Source: Streptomyces durocortorensis (lineage in GTDB: Bacteria; Actinomycetota; Actinomycetes; Streptomycetales; Streptomycetaceae). Taken from it: a DNA stretch of 64,000 bases. This document shows positions 39,721 through 49,241 of the stretch, one piece after another (the stretch's first letter is position 1; each line of letters begins with the position of its first letter). The notes below the pieces were generated by a model. It searched no databases. It was not told the DNA's origin and worked only from the letters and a program-made list of their open reading frames with translations. The stretch spans positions 6,262,001 to 6,326,000 of the forward strand of contig NZ_CP134500.1 in assembly GCF_031760065.1 (NCBI RefSeq). The letters are read 5' to 3'. The translations under genes and the position numbers were made by a program.

Positions 39721-41463
39721 ATGGCCAAGCAGAACGTGGCGGAGCAGTTCGTCGACATCCTCGCCAGGGCAGGCGTCAAACGTCTGTACGGTGTCGTCGG
39801 TGACAGCCTGAACCCCGTGGTGGACGCCGTCCGGCGTAATCCGTCCATCGACTGGATCCACGTCCGCCACGAGGAGACCGCCGCCTTCGCGGCCGGTGCG
39901 GAGGCCCAGGTCACCGGCAGCCTCGCGGCCTGTGCCGGCTCCTGCGGGCCCGGCAATCTGCACCTCATCAACGGCCTGTACGACGCCCACCGCTCCATGG
40001 CCCCGGTGCTCGCCCTCGCCTCGCACATCCCCTCCAGCGAGATCGGCCTCGGCTACTTCCAGGAGACCCATCCGGAACTGCTGTTCCAGGAGTGCAGCCA
40101 CTACAACGAGATGATCTCCAACCCGGAACAGATGCCCAGGCTCCTCCAGACGGCGATCCAGCACGCCATCGGGCGCGGCGGCGTCAGCGTCGTCTCGATG
40201 CCGGGGGACGTCGCCTCCAAGGCGGCACCCGAGAAGAGCATCGAGCACGCGCTCGTCACCGAACGGCCGACCGTCCGGCCCGGCGACGACGAGATCGACC
40301 AGCTCTGCCGGATGGTGGACGAGGCCAAACGGGTGACGCTGTTCTGCGGCAGCGGCACCGCCGGGGCGCACCCCGAGGTCATGGAGTTCGCCGGGAAGAT
40401 CAAGTCACCGGTCGGGCACGCCCTGCGCGGCAAGGAGTGGATCCAGTACGACAATCCGTACGACGTGGGGATGAGCGGGCTGCTCGGCTACGGCGCCGCC
40501 TACGAGGCGACCCACGAGTGCGACCTCCTCATCCTGCTCGGCACCGACTTTCCCTACAACGCCTTCCTCCCGGACGATGTGAAGATCGTCCAGGTGGACG
40601 TCCGCCCCGAGCGCCTCGGCCGCCGCTCCAAGCTCGACCTCGCGGTCTGGGGCGATGTACGTGAGACCCTGCGCTGTCTGACGCCCCGGGTGAAGCCCAA
40701 GACCGACCGCAAGTTCCTCGACCGGATGCTGAAGAAGCATGCGAACGCCCTGGAGGGCGTGGTCAAGGCCTACACCCGCAAGGTCGAGAAGCACACCCCG
40801 ATCCACCCCGAGTACGTCGCCTCCGTGCTGGACGAAGTCGCCGACCCGGAGGCCGTGTTCACCGTCGACACCGGCATGAACAATGTCTGGGCAGCCCGCT
40901 ATCTGACGCCCAACGGCAAGCGGCGGGTGATCGGTTCGTTCAGCCACGGCTCGATGGCCAACGCACTGCCGCAGGCGATCGGCGCGCAGTTCACCGACCG
41001 TGGGCGGCAGGTCGTCGCGATGTCCGGCGACGGCGGATTCTCCATGCTGATGGGCGACTTCCTCACCCTGGTCCAGTACGACCTGCCGGTGAAGGTCGTA
41101 CTGTTCAACAACTCCTCCCTGGGCATGGTCGAGTTGGAGATGCTCGTCGCGGGACTGCCCTCGTACGGGACGACGAACAAGAACCCGGACTTCGCCGCGA
41201 TCGCCCGTGCGGCCGGTGCCTACGGCGTCCGCGTGGAGAAGCCCAAGCAGGTGCAGGGCGCGCTCAAGGACGCGTTCAAGCACAAGGGGCCCGCGCTCGT
41301 CGACGTCGTCACCGACCCGAACGCGCTCTCCATCCCGCCGAAGATCAGCGCCGACATGGTCACCGGCTTCGCGCTCTCCGCCAGCAAGATCGTGCTGGAC
41401 GGCGGAGTGGGCCGGATGCTCCAGATGGCCCGCTCCAACCTCCGTAACGTGCCCCGCCCCTGA
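39721..41463 (+). CDS. poxB: Thiamine-diphosphate enzyme, pyruvate dehydrogenase (quinone)/pyruvate oxidase PoxB-like
   Basis: A 580-residue ThDP flavoenzyme. The cofactor-activating Glu is in VRHEETAAFAAGAEAQ near residue 50. The ThDP motif is GDGGFSMLMGDFLTLVQ to NNSSLGM around 435-465, and the FAD/central domain contains LLILLGTDFPYNAFLP. The family includes PoxB, which decarboxylates pyruvate to acetate and passes electrons to quinone at the membrane, and acetolactate synthases; the VVGDSLNPVVDAVR opening and length favour PoxB. PoxB-type membrane binding by the C-terminus is not evident, so oxidase activity is possible too. Monocistronic, with a hairpin overlapping its stop. Confidence 0.88.
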   Translation: MAKQNVAEQFVDILARAGVKRLYGVVGDSLNPVVDAVRRNPSIDWIHVRHEETAAFAAGAEAQVTGSLAACAGSCGPGNLHLINGLYDAHRSMAPVLALASHIPSSEIGLGYFQETHPELLFQECSHYNEMISNPEQMPRLLQTAIQHAIGRGGVSVVSMPGDVASKAAPEKSIEHALVTERPTVRPGDDEIDQLCRMVDEAKRVTLFCGSGTAGAHPEVMEFAGKIKSPVGHALRGKEWIQYDNPYDVGMSGLLGYGAAYEATHECDLLILLGTDFPYNAFLPDDVKIVQVDVRPERLGRRSKLDLAVWGDVRETLRCLTPRVKPKTDRKFLDRMLKKHANALEGVVKAYTRKVEKHTPIHPEYVASVLDEVADPEAVFTVDTGMNNVWAARYLTPNGKRRVIGSFSHGSMANALPQAIGAQFTDRGRQVVAMSGDGGFSMLMGDFLTLVQYDLPVKVVLFNNSSLGMVELEMLVAGLPSYGTTNKNPDFAAIARAAGAYGVRVEKPKQVQGALKDAFKHKGPALVDVVTDPNALSIPPKISADMVTGFALSASKIVLDGGVGRMLQMARSNLRNVPRP

Positions 41464-41481
41464 GCCTCTTCAAGGGCGGGG
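41452..41481. terminator. Hairpin between pyruvate oxidase and mannosidase genes
   Basis: An 8-base stem (CCCCGCCC with GGGCGGGG) spans the pyruvate oxidase stop and lies 8 bases before the convergent mannosidase stop. Short but well placed for both genes. Confidence 0.5.
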
Positions 41482-41488
41482 CGGGTGC

Positions 41489-44400
41489 TCACGCCGGTGT
41501 CAGGCGCACCGTCAGGATCTGGAACGGCCGCAGTTCCAGGACGAGTTCCTCCCCGTCGGTCACCGCCGGGTGCAGCGGCCGCTCCAGCAGGTCGGTGATC
41601 CGCGCTCCCGCTACCGGGAAGGACACCGCCAGCCGCGCCCGCGCCCGGCCGCCCGCCGATTCGTAGATCCGTACGATCACATCACCGCCGCGGTCGTCGG
41701 CGAGCTTGACCGACTCGACCGTCACCGCCGGATGGCCCGTCGCCACGAGCGCGGGCACCACCGGGGCCACCGCCGCCCGCAGCGGAAGGTTCAGCGCCAG
41801 CCCCTCCCGTACGGCATCGGTCACCTCCGCGCCGGGCGCGAGTGCGTAGCGGAAGCGGTGCGTGCCGAGATCGGTGAGCGGGTCCGGGCTGTGCGGGGCG
41901 CGCAGCAGGGTGAGCCGGACCGTGGTGCCCAGCCCCTCCGGGTGCGGGGTCCGCGTCACCTCGTGCCCGTACGTCGAGTCATTGAGCAGCGCGACACCGT
42001 ATCCGGGTTCGGCGACCCGCAGCCAGCGGTGCGCGCAGATCTCGAACCGGGCCGCGTCCCACGACGTGTTGTCATGGGTCGCCCGGTGGACATGGCCGAA
42101 CTGGATCTCGGCGGTGGACCGTTCGGCGTGCACGTCGAGGGGGAAGGCCGCCTTGAGGACCTTCTCCGACTCCTGCCAGTCCACCTCGGTCTCGATGTCG
42201 AGCTGCCGGCTGCCCCCCGCGAGCCGCAGCTCCTGGACGACGGTGGACCGCCCGAAGGACCGCACCACCCGCACCGCCGCCCGCAACGGGCCCTCCTCCA
42301 CCAGAGACACGGCATCGGCCGCGGTGAGATCGGTGCGGGACCGCTGGTAGTGCCGGTCGATGTCCCAGGCGTCCCAGTGGTTGGGGTGGTCCGGGTGCAG
42401 CTGGAGGAGGTTGGCACGGGCGCCCGGGGCCAGTACCTCACGCCCGGCGGCCACGTCGTACACCGAAGCGATCAGCCCGTCGCCGTCCACCCCGACCCGC
42501 AGCAGTCCGTTGTCCAGCACGATTCCGCGGCTGCCGGACGCCTCCGCCGTCACCGGGAGCTCCGGGACCGCCGCACCGTCCAGCGGGCCCGCGCCGAGCC
42601 CCGGACTCCGGGCGAGCACCGCCGCCCGGCCCTCACCCAGTTCCTGGACCTGGGCCCCGGACGGCAGCACCCCGGCCGCCTCGGCGTCCAGCTCGATCAC
42701 CTGAACGCGTTCGTACGGAGAGGAGTTGAGCGCCACCATGGCCTCGGCCGGGCCCAGCGAGGCCACCGCGTCCGCCACGATGTCCGCCAGTTCGGCACGT
42801 ACCTCCTCATAGGTCTCCCGCGCCTCGCGGTGCACCCAGGCGATCGACGAGCCGGGCAGGATGTCGTGGAACTGGTGCAGCAGCACCGTCTTCCACACCT
42901 GGTCGAGACGCCCGTGGGGATAGGTGTAGGCGGGGGAGCGCAGGGCGGCAGCCGTCGCCCACAACTCCGCCTCCCGCAGCAGGTGTTCACTGCGGCGGTT
43001 GCCCTGCTTGGTCTTCGCCTGCGTGGTGTACGTCCCCCGGTGCAGCTCCAGGTACAGCTCGCCCGACCAGACGGGTGCCTGCTTCCCGTACTCCTCCTCG
43101 GCCGCGGCGAAGAAGGCCGAGGGTCTCTCGATCGTCACCCGGGGTGAGCCCTCCAGATCTCGCAGTCTGCGGGCCCGCTCCAGCATCTCGCGGGTCGGAC
43201 CGCCGCCGCCGTCGCCCCAGCCGAACGGGACCAGGGAGCGGGTGGCCCGGCCCTTGTCGGCGAAATTCCGCTCGGCGTGCGCCAGTTGGCGGGCGTTGAG
43301 CTGGGCGTTGTAGGTGTCGACGGGCGGGAAGTGGGTGAAGACCCGGGTGCCGTCGATGCCCTCCCACCAGAAGGTGTGGTGCGGCATCCTGTTGTGCTGG
43401 TTCCACGACAGCTTCTGGGTGAGGAACCACCGCACCCCGGCCAGCCGTGCCAGTTGGGGGAAGGCGGCGGTGTAGCCGAAGGAGTCGGGGAGCCAGATCT
43501 CCTCCGTGTCGACGCCGAGCTCATCGCGGAAGAACCGCTTGCCGTGGACGAGTTGACGCGCCAGCGCCTCGCCGCCCGGCAGGTTGGCGTCCGACTCCAC
43601 CCACATCGAGCCGACCGGCGACCACTGCCCCGCCGCCACGGCCTCCTTGATCCGGTCCCAGATGTGCGGCTGGTGCTCCTTCACCCAGGCGTACTGCTGG
43701 GCCTGCGAACACGCGAAGACCAGCTCCGGGTACTCCTTGGCGAGGGCGGTGACATTGGCGAACGTACGGGAGGCCTTGCGGACCGTCTCGCGCAGCGGCC
43801 ACAGCCAGGCCGAGTCGATGTGTGCGTGGCCGGCCGCCGAGATCCGGTGCGCGCTCGCGGAGGCGGGCCGGGCCAGCACCTCGGCCAGCTCCGCCCGCGC
43901 CGCCGCCGCGGTGCCGGAGACCTCGTGCAGGTCCAGCGCGTCGAGCATGGACTCCAGGGCCCGCAGGATCTCGTGCCGCCGCGACCGGTCGGCGGGCAGC
44001 TCGTACATCAGCTCGGACAGCACCTCGATGTCCAGGACCAGCTGCCAGACCTCCTCGTCCAGCACCGAGAGGTCGGCCGAGGCGAAGCGGTACAGGGGGC
44101 GGTCACCGGAGGTCAGGACGTCACCGAGCGGGGTCGGCTCGAAGCCGTGCTCCAGGACGGCCGGATTGGCCGCCGCCTCCAGGAGGAGAGCGACCGGTTC
44201 GCCGCCCGCCGCCGGGCGGGCGACGGTCAGGTGCCGGTTGCGGGGATGAACACCCTTGAGGGGGACGCCCAGATGGTCGTACAGCATCCCCTCCGCCTGG
44301 AAGCCGGGCCCCTGTCCGGTGAACCCCGGGTCCACGACCACCTCCACCCGGCGCCCCGCCCAGACCTCGGGCACTGTTCCTTCGAGCCGGAACCAACTCG

Positions 44401-44602
44401 TGGACCAGGGCCTTCCCCACTCCGTACCGACCGAGAAGGGTTCGAAGCCCGCGCCCCGGGCCTCACCTACCGGCACCGGCTCGCCCGGCACATGCCACAC
44501 GGACAGGGCGAGCGGAGTGCGGGCGGCGTACTGCGCCGGGCGGAGGAACTGGTTCAGGGCCCGCTCCAGGCGGCCCTCCACCAGGGTGCGGTCGTCGTGC
44601 AT
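41489..44602 (-). CDS. Alpha-mannosidase, glycoside hydrolase family 38
   Basis: A 1037-residue cytoplasmic enzyme with no signal peptide. The GH38 catalytic domain shows the zinc-site motif AGHAHIDSAWLWPLRE near residue 260 and the nucleophile region EIWLPDSFGYTAAFPQ near 370, with FTHFPPVDTYNAQ further on. The middle helical domain and the C-terminal beta domains (from about 680) complete the usual 1000-residue layout. It removes alpha-linked mannose; intracellular turnover of mannosides or oligosaccharides taken up is the likely role. ATG 44602 has GAGGAG upstream. No transporter or regulator is beside it. Confidence 0.92.
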   Translation of the reverse strand: MHDDRTLVEGRLERALNQFLRPAQYAARTPLALSVWHVPGEPVPVGEARGAGFEPFSVGTEWGRPWSTSWFRLEGTVPEVWAGRRVEVVVDPGFTGQGPGFQAEGMLYDHLGVPLKGVHPRNRHLTVARPAAGGEPVALLLEAAANPAVLEHGFEPTPLGDVLTSGDRPLYRFASADLSVLDEEVWQLVLDIEVLSELMYELPADRSRRHEILRALESMLDALDLHEVSGTAAAARAELAEVLARPASASAHRISAAGHAHIDSAWLWPLRETVRKASRTFANVTALAKEYPELVFACSQAQQYAWVKEHQPHIWDRIKEAVAAGQWSPVGSMWVESDANLPGGEALARQLVHGKRFFRDELGVDTEEIWLPDSFGYTAAFPQLARLAGVRWFLTQKLSWNQHNRMPHHTFWWEGIDGTRVFTHFPPVDTYNAQLNARQLAHAERNFADKGRATRSLVPFGWGDGGGGPTREMLERARRLRDLEGSPRVTIERPSAFFAAAEEEYGKQAPVWSGELYLELHRGTYTTQAKTKQGNRRSEHLLREAELWATAAALRSPAYTYPHGRLDQVWKTVLLHQFHDILPGSSIAWVHREARETYEEVRAELADIVADAVASLGPAEAMVALNSSPYERVQVIELDAEAAGVLPSGAQVQELGEGRAAVLARSPGLGAGPLDGAAVPELPVTAEASGSRGIVLDNGLLRVGVDGDGLIASVYDVAAGREVLAPGARANLLQLHPDHPNHWDAWDIDRHYQRSRTDLTAADAVSLVEEGPLRAAVRVVRSFGRSTVVQELRLAGGSRQLDIETEVDWQESEKVLKAAFPLDVHAERSTAEIQFGHVHRATHDNTSWDAARFEICAHRWLRVAEPGYGVALLNDSTYGHEVTRTPHPEGLGTTVRLTLLRAPHSPDPLTDLGTHRFRYALAPGAEVTDAVREGLALNLPLRAAVAPVVPALVATGHPAVTVESVKLADDRGGDVIVRIYESAGGRARARLAVSFPVAGARITDLLERPLHPAVTDGEELVLELRPFQILTVRLTPA

Positions 44603-44831
44603 CACAGCTCCTCGGGGGAGGGGGCGTCCTGCGTGGTAGCTCAGTCTCGTGCTCCGGCCGGGGCTGCGCCCGGGTGATGACGGTGTGCGCGGGTGGGGTG
44701 TCCCGTGCGCCCCTCACCGCTCCCGCCCATTCACTTATTGATGAGTCGACAAGCGTGACCGTGTGCGCACAGGGGCATGCATCCCGTGAGGCTGTTCGAG
44801 GGGGCAGCCGGACGGAGGAGGTCGGTTCACT

Positions 44832-45311
44832 GTGCGGGCGGGGGAAATGGCGAAGCGTCAGAAGAGGGCCGGCGTCGTCGAGGGGTGCGGCCCCCGGGGC
44901 CGGAGACCGGGTCAGGCGCCGCAGGCGGCCCGGATGCGCCGCAGAGTGGGTCATACGGAACGGTCGGCGGTGGGGGAAGTACGCCGAGAGCTGCGGGAGT
45001 TCCTGCGACATCGCTCCTGTCCCCTGGAGCGGACGGAGGAGGCGGAGCTCCTGGTGAGCGAACTGGTGACCAACGCGCTGATCCACACCCGGCACGGGGC
45101 GGTCGTCACCGCGACGGCGACACCCGCCACGCTGCGCGTGGAGGTTCAGGACTTTGAAGCGGACCTGCCCGCGCCGTACGTACCGAACGCCGACGACGGT
45201 ACGCACGGCAGGGGCCTGATCCTGGTCCGCAGCCTGGCCGACGCCTGGGGCGTGGAGGCACGGGCCCTGGGCAAGGTGGTCTGGTTCGAGCTGCACGGCG
45301 AAAGGCCCTGA
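44832..45311 (+). CDS. HATPase_c ATP-binding protein (anti-sigma factor/regulatory kinase-like)
   Basis: A 159-residue protein whose last 120 residues form a GHKL fold of the RsbW type: EEAELLVSELVTNALIHTRHG (N box), LRVEVQDFEA, and GTHGRGLILVRSLADAWGVE (G box). Streptomyces has many such small ATPases, which bind anti-anti-sigma partners or regulate sigma factors; no sigma factor is nearby, so the partner is unknown. GTG 44832 has GGAGGAGG 10 bases upstream. ATG 44847 and ATG 44934 are alternative starts that would remove the basic, likely disordered N-terminus. Confidence 0.8.
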   Translation: MRAGEMAKRQKRAGVVEGCGPRGRRPGQAPQAARMRRRVGHTERSAVGEVRRELREFLRHRSCPLERTEEAELLVSELVTNALIHTRHGAVVTATATPATLRVEVQDFEADLPAPYVPNADDGTHGRGLILVRSLADAWGVEARALGKVVWFELHGERP

Positions 45312-45335
45312 GGGTCCCTCCACCGCGCAGTGAGC

Positions 45336-46436
45336 TCAGCCGAACTGCTGCTCCAGATCCTTGAGTTTCTGTTCCAGTGAATCGAGCCGCGGAAGCGTCT
45401 GGGTGTCGTCCTCGGCGGTGAGGTCGACCGTCCGCGGGTCATGTCCCTGGTTCGAAGCGTCCAGGCTCTTCGAGCTCGAACCGTCCGCCGACGGCTTCGG
45501 GCCGACGGCTTGCAGGGATGGCCGGGGTCGCAGAGGCAGCTGTCCCGGCTCTGCTATGGCAGGCTCCGCGACGGGCGGCGGGGCGCCGCCCGAAGCCGGG
45601 GGGAGGCTCTGGACCTCCATCCGGTGGCCGGTGCGGCCGCGCCCCCAGGCGCGGTTCTGCCGGTTCAGGGCCTTGATGCGGGCCCGGTCCAGCTTCGCCT
45701 GCTCCCTTCGGCGCAGCCGGTTCTGCTCCTGCTCCTTGCGGTCCTCCCGCACCTCGTCGACCGCCTCGTCCAGCGTGCGTACGCCTTCGAGGAGCATCAG
45801 CGACCAGGCGCCGAAGGTCTCCCGGGGCGCCCGCAGCCAGCGGACGATCCGGATCTGCGGCAACGGACGGGGCACCAGGCCCTGTTCGCGCAGCGCGGCC
45901 CGGCGGGTCTGCTTCAGCGCGCGGTCGAAGAGCACCGCGGCCGAGAGGGACATCCCGGCGAAGAAGTGCGGAGCGCCCGCGTGGTCCATGCCCCGGGGCG
46001 CGTGCACCCAGTTGAACCAGGCGGCGGCCCCGGCGAACGTCCACACCAGCAGCCGGGAGCCGAGCGCCGCGTCTCCGTGGCTCGCCTCCCGTACCGCCAG
46101 CACGGAACAGAACATCGCGGCACCGTCCAGCCCGAACGGGACCAGATACTCCCAGCCTCCGGTGAGGTTCAGGTTCTGCCGACCGAAGCCGACGAGCCCG
46201 TGGAAGGAGAGCGCGGCGGCGACCGCCGCGCAGCAGAACAGCAGGACGTACGAGGCGGTGGCGTAGAGCGCTTCCTTGCGTCTGCGGCGTTCCTCGCTGC
46301 GTTCCCAGGAGTCGTCGGCCGCGGCCTTGCCGGCGGCACGCTTGCCGCGTGCGACCACCGTCACCGCCGCCATGACCCCCACGAGCAGCACGGCGCCCGG
46401 AAGCAGCCAGTCAAGCGATATGTCGGTCAGTCTCAT
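45336..46436 (-). CDS. DUF2637-domain membrane protein
   Basis: A 366-residue protein. After an N-terminal helix (WLLPGAVLLVGVMAAVTVVA), a four-helix DUF2637 domain occupies about residues 55-185 (ASYVLLFCCAAVAAALSFHG, YLVPFGLDGAAMFCSVLA, FAGAAAWFNWVHAPRG). A basic coiled region follows (RKEQEQNRLRRREQAKLDR), then a Pro/Ser-rich C-terminus. DUF2637 resembles the SpdB-like membrane proteins tied to spread of Streptomyces plasmids, although here it is chromosomal and alone. The cytoplasmic tail may bind another protein. Function unknown. Confidence 0.82.
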   Translation of the reverse strand: MRLTDISLDWLLPGAVLLVGVMAAVTVVARGKRAAGKAAADDSWERSEERRRRKEALYATASYVLLFCCAAVAAALSFHGLVGFGRQNLNLTGGWEYLVPFGLDGAAMFCSVLAVREASHGDAALGSRLLVWTFAGAAAWFNWVHAPRGMDHAGAPHFFAGMSLSAAVLFDRALKQTRRAALREQGLVPRPLPQIRIVRWLRAPRETFGAWSLMLLEGVRTLDEAVDEVREDRKEQEQNRLRRREQAKLDRARIKALNRQNRAWGRGRTGHRMEVQSLPPASGGAPPPVAEPAIAEPGQLPLRPRPSLQAVGPKPSADGSSSKSLDASNQGHDPRTVDLTAEDDTQTLPRLDSLEQKLKDLEQQFG

Positions 46437-46664
46437 GCGCGGTCCCTTGCGTCACGTAGGGCGTTTCGTGCGCCATCGTGACGGAATTCCCGTCCCGCTC
46501 CGGGGGTTTCGGGACAAGAGCACGCCATGGGGGTGGGAGAGGCTATCGATGGGTGGAATCTTCTCGAACTCCCGCCCGGTTCAACCGGGTTGCGTTCGAT
46601 TCCTCGTCCTCCGGACGGGCGGTGTGGATCAGGAAGCCGCGGCTGAGGGCTGTCCCGCCAGGGA

Positions 46665-47513
46665 TTACGGGGCAGCCCTCAGCTTCCGCACGCGGTCCGC
46701 GTCGCAGGTACGCGGGCAGGTCACACAGGTGTCCTCGGGGCGCAGGGTGTAGAAGAGGCAGCAGCTCGCCCGGTCGCGGGTCGGCAGGGGCTGACCCTCG
46801 GGCCCGGTCAGTTCACGGAACCCGGCCGTGCCGACGTACGGCTTCGTGGTGCCGGGGAGCAGCAGCTCCAGCTCGGCCATCGCGCGCCGCTCCTCGCCCA
46901 GTAGATGCGCGATGTACCAGAGGCCCTCGACGATCTCGTCCGTCGCCATCCCCCACAGCGCCCGCTTGCCGCGCCGCATGCGTGGCCCGAAGCCCTCCAG
47001 GACGGGGGCGAGGTGCTCGGTCAGGGAAGCCAGGACCTCCGCCCGCAGCGCCGCCTCGTCCGGGACGACCTTGGCCCCGGGGAGTCCGGCCGCCGGGTCG
47101 TCCGGCAGGCAGGCGAATTCCCTCACCCGCACGGTCAGGTGCCCCAGCGCCCGCTGGAAGGAGACGTCCTCGACCGGGATGCGCACCACCCGCCGCTGGA
47201 GGAACCAGGGCACCGTCACCAGCAGGCAGGCGGGCCAGGCATACCGGTGCAGACCGAAGCTGGCCACCACGTCCGGGCGGGCCTGCTGGCCGTAGTCGCG
47301 CAGCACCTGGGCGTTGTCCCAGGCCAGGAAGGTGTCCACGGCGGCCCCGCCGGCTGCCAGCTCGGCCGCGCCGACCCAGCCCGCGCCGGACGGAGCGACC
47401 GCGTCGCCGTCGAGCACGTCGGCGCGCAGACCGGGGAAGACCTCGGTCAGTCGGGCGTACGCGGCGGTCACGGGGGACGTCGCGGTACCGGTGAACGGCG
47501 GGGAGAGGGTCAT
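46665..47513 (-). CDS. FhuF-like (2Fe-2S) ferric-siderophore reductase
   Basis: A 282-residue cytoplasmic protein ending in the cysteine pattern CC-x10-C-x2-C (SCCLFYTLRPEDTCVTC then PRTC), which binds a 2Fe-2S cluster in FhuF-type ferric iron reductases. The middle, FGLHRYAWPACLLVTVPWFL, and the ALWGMATDEIVEGLWYIAHL helix match the actinobacterial group. It would release iron from imported siderophores. The promoter region contains an iron box at 47543-47557, 30 bases upstream of the ATG, so iron repression by a DmdR1/IdeR-type regulator is likely. Confidence 0.88.
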   Translation of the reverse strand: MTLSPPFTGTATSPVTAAYARLTEVFPGLRADVLDGDAVAPSGAGWVGAAELAAGGAAVDTFLAWDNAQVLRDYGQQARPDVVASFGLHRYAWPACLLVTVPWFLQRRVVRIPVEDVSFQRALGHLTVRVREFACLPDDPAAGLPGAKVVPDEAALRAEVLASLTEHLAPVLEGFGPRMRRGKRALWGMATDEIVEGLWYIAHLLGEERRAMAELELLLPGTTKPYVGTAGFRELTGPEGQPLPTRDRASCCLFYTLRPEDTCVTCPRTCDADRVRKLRAAP

Positions 47514-47542
47514 GCAGGGACCACCGAATCGGGATCGTGTGC

Positions 47543-47557
47543 AGGTAAGGCTTACCT
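47543..47557 (-). promoter_or_regulatory. Iron box (DmdR1/IdeR-type operator)
   Basis: AGGTAAG-G-CTTACCT is a perfect 15-base palindrome directly before the FhuF-like reductase. It fits the actinobacterial iron box consensus (TTAGGTTAGGCTAACCTAA class). Binding of the iron-loaded regulator would block transcription of the reductase. Confidence 0.8.
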
Positions 47558-47658
47558 TACCCGATGCCGTCGATGTTTGAACTGCAGCCTCCTGCCTCTA
47601 TCGTGCACAGGAGGTTCGGCGTACGCGAGTCGGCCCGCGGCAGGTGGAGGAGGTCCCG

Positions 47659-48438
47659 GTGGAGCAGGGCAGCGCGCGCGAGGGCGCACGTCCGGCGTAC
47701 GCTCCCGGCGCGTCCCCGCACACGCAAGAAGGGGAGGGCCGGGTGCCGCATCAGGCGCGCGGCGAGGCCTTCGCCCGGGGCGAGCACACCCACAGTGAAC
47801 CGCCCGCCCCCCGGGTGGTGCGGCGCCACTCCGTCCGGGGGCAGATTCTGGAGTCCCTGCGCGCCGCGCTCGTCGACGGCGAGCTGATCCCCGGCCAGGT
47901 GTACTCCGCCCCGGTCCTCGGCGGCCGCTTCGGGGTCTCCGCGACGCCGGTGCGCGAGGCGATGCAGCAGCTGGCCCTTGAGGGCGCCGTCGAGGTCGTG
48001 CCGAACCGCGGCTTCCGGGTCACCGAGCGCGGCCCCCGCGAGCTGGCCGAGCTGGCCGAGGTGCGCGCCCTGATCGAGGTCCCGGTGATGCTGCGTCTGG
48101 CCCGTACGGTTCCGGTCGCCCGCTGGGGCGTGCTGCGCCCGCTCGCGGACGCCACGGTCGCGGCGGCCGCCGTGGGCGACAGGGCGAGCTACGCCGAGTC
48201 CGACCGGGCCTTCCACCGCGCGGTCCTCGCGCTCTCGGGCAACGAGCAGCTGGTCGCGATCGCCGACGAGCTCCACCGGCGCTCCCAGTGGCCGTTGGTC
48301 TCGGGTCCCGCCACCCGCCGGGCCGATCTGCTGGCGGACGCGGCCGAGCACACCGCCCTGCTCGACGCCCTCATCGCCCAGGACCTCACCGTCGTCCAGG
48401 CCCTGGTCCGCGAGCACTTCGCCGGCGCCGACGGCTGA
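47659..48438 (+). CDS. GntR-family transcriptional regulator (FCD-type)
   Basis: A 259-residue regulator. A disordered, His/Glu-rich N-terminus of 50 residues precedes the winged helix (SVRGQILESLRAALVDGELI, SAPVLGGRFGVSATPVREAM, LALEGAVEVVPNRGF). The C-terminal all-helical FCD domain (ELAELAEVRALIEVPVMLRLA, SDRAFHRAVLALSGN, DAAEHTALLDALIAQD) has an Asp and His pattern able to bind a metal and small acids. GTG 47659 has GGAGGAGG five bases upstream. The downstream lipoprotein starts more than 110 bases later. The regulated genes are unknown. Confidence 0.87.
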   Translation: MEQGSAREGARPAYAPGASPHTQEGEGRVPHQARGEAFARGEHTHSEPPAPRVVRRHSVRGQILESLRAALVDGELIPGQVYSAPVLGGRFGVSATPVREAMQQLALEGAVEVVPNRGFRVTERGPRELAELAEVRALIEVPVMLRLARTVPVARWGVLRPLADATVAAAAVGDRASYAESDRAFHRAVLALSGNEQLVAIADELHRRSQWPLVSGPATRRADLLADAAEHTALLDALIAQDLTVVQALVREHFAGADG

Positions 48439-48555
48439 CCGGTACGGCCCGCGTATCCACCCGGCCGCCCTGCGGATAGGGTGTGCCCGCACCGCGCGAT
48501 CATGATCGTTTCCGCGCGGCGGAGAGCGCGGGAAGCGCGGGAAGCGGGGGCGGGG

Positions 48556-49068
48556 ATGATGCGTACGGAGTCGGCGACGGTACGAAGACGCGCGCGGGGG
48601 CCGGTCGCCGGGGCGCTGGCCGCGGCCGCCCTGGCCGTGGGACTCGCGGGCTGCTCCGGCGGGGCGGACGACCGTACGCCCCCCGCCCGGACGCCTTCGC
48701 CGACGCAGAGCGGGTCCACCGGCACGCCGACCCCCGGCACGAGCACGTCACCGAGCCCGAGCCCGAGTCGGAGCGCTTCGCCGAGCCCCACCGCCGTCCC
48801 CGCTCCCACGGAGACCGCCCCGCCCCGGCCCTCGCCCGCGGCGACCCTGCCCCTGCCGCGCACGGCCAAGCCGGAACCGCCCAAGGCGCCGGTCCCGCCC
48901 CCGCCCCGGAACGGCGGCGGCGCGGGCTCCGGGTCCGCCGCCGTACCGCAGAACCCCAACAGGGGCCCGAACCCGCCGCCCGCGCCGCCGCGCCCGACCC
49001 CGAAGCCGGACTGGACCGACGCGCGCTGGAGACCGGGAGACCCGGTCGACGACCGCACCCAGGGCTGA
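48556..49068 (+). CDS. Proline/serine-rich lipoprotein
   Basis: A 170-residue protein with an Arg-rich start, hydrophobic segment and lipobox LAGC at about residue 36, so it would be lipid-anchored to the outer face of the membrane. The mature part is low complexity: Ser/Pro/Thr repeats (SPSPSPSRSASPSPT) and a PPPAPP-rich stretch, ending WTDARWRPGDPVDDRTQG. No domain is recognised. Homopolymer-like Pro/Ser-rich tails often extend through the cell wall. ATG 48556 is chosen among adjacent starts. Confidence 0.7.
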   Translation: MMRTESATVRRRARGPVAGALAAAALAVGLAGCSGGADDRTPPARTPSPTQSGSTGTPTPGTSTSPSPSPSRSASPSPTAVPAPTETAPPRPSPAATLPLPRTAKPEPPKAPVPPPPRNGGGAGSGSAAVPQNPNRGPNPPPAPPRPTPKPDWTDARWRPGDPVDDRTQG

Positions 49069-49241
49069 CCGACGCCGGCCCGGCCCGGGTCCGTACCAGC
49101 CAGGGCCACCCCGCCCCGTACCAGCCGGGCCGGAACCCGTGTGAGCCCGGCCTCGGACCGCAGGGGCCCGGCCCGGAGCCGGCCCGGCCGCCCCGGCCCG
49201 ATCCGGCCCGGGCACCTGGACCGGCACCCGGCCCGCCCGCC

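Noticed and set aside
37729..40371. Long minus-strand open frame opposite the PP2C-like and pyruvate oxidase genes
   Set aside because: No recognisable protein features; the plus-strand genes explain the coding signal.
46560..46650. tRNA-like segment with a TTCGATTC loop and nearby pairing
   Set aside because: The T-stem does not pair and no acceptor or anticodon stem can be drawn.
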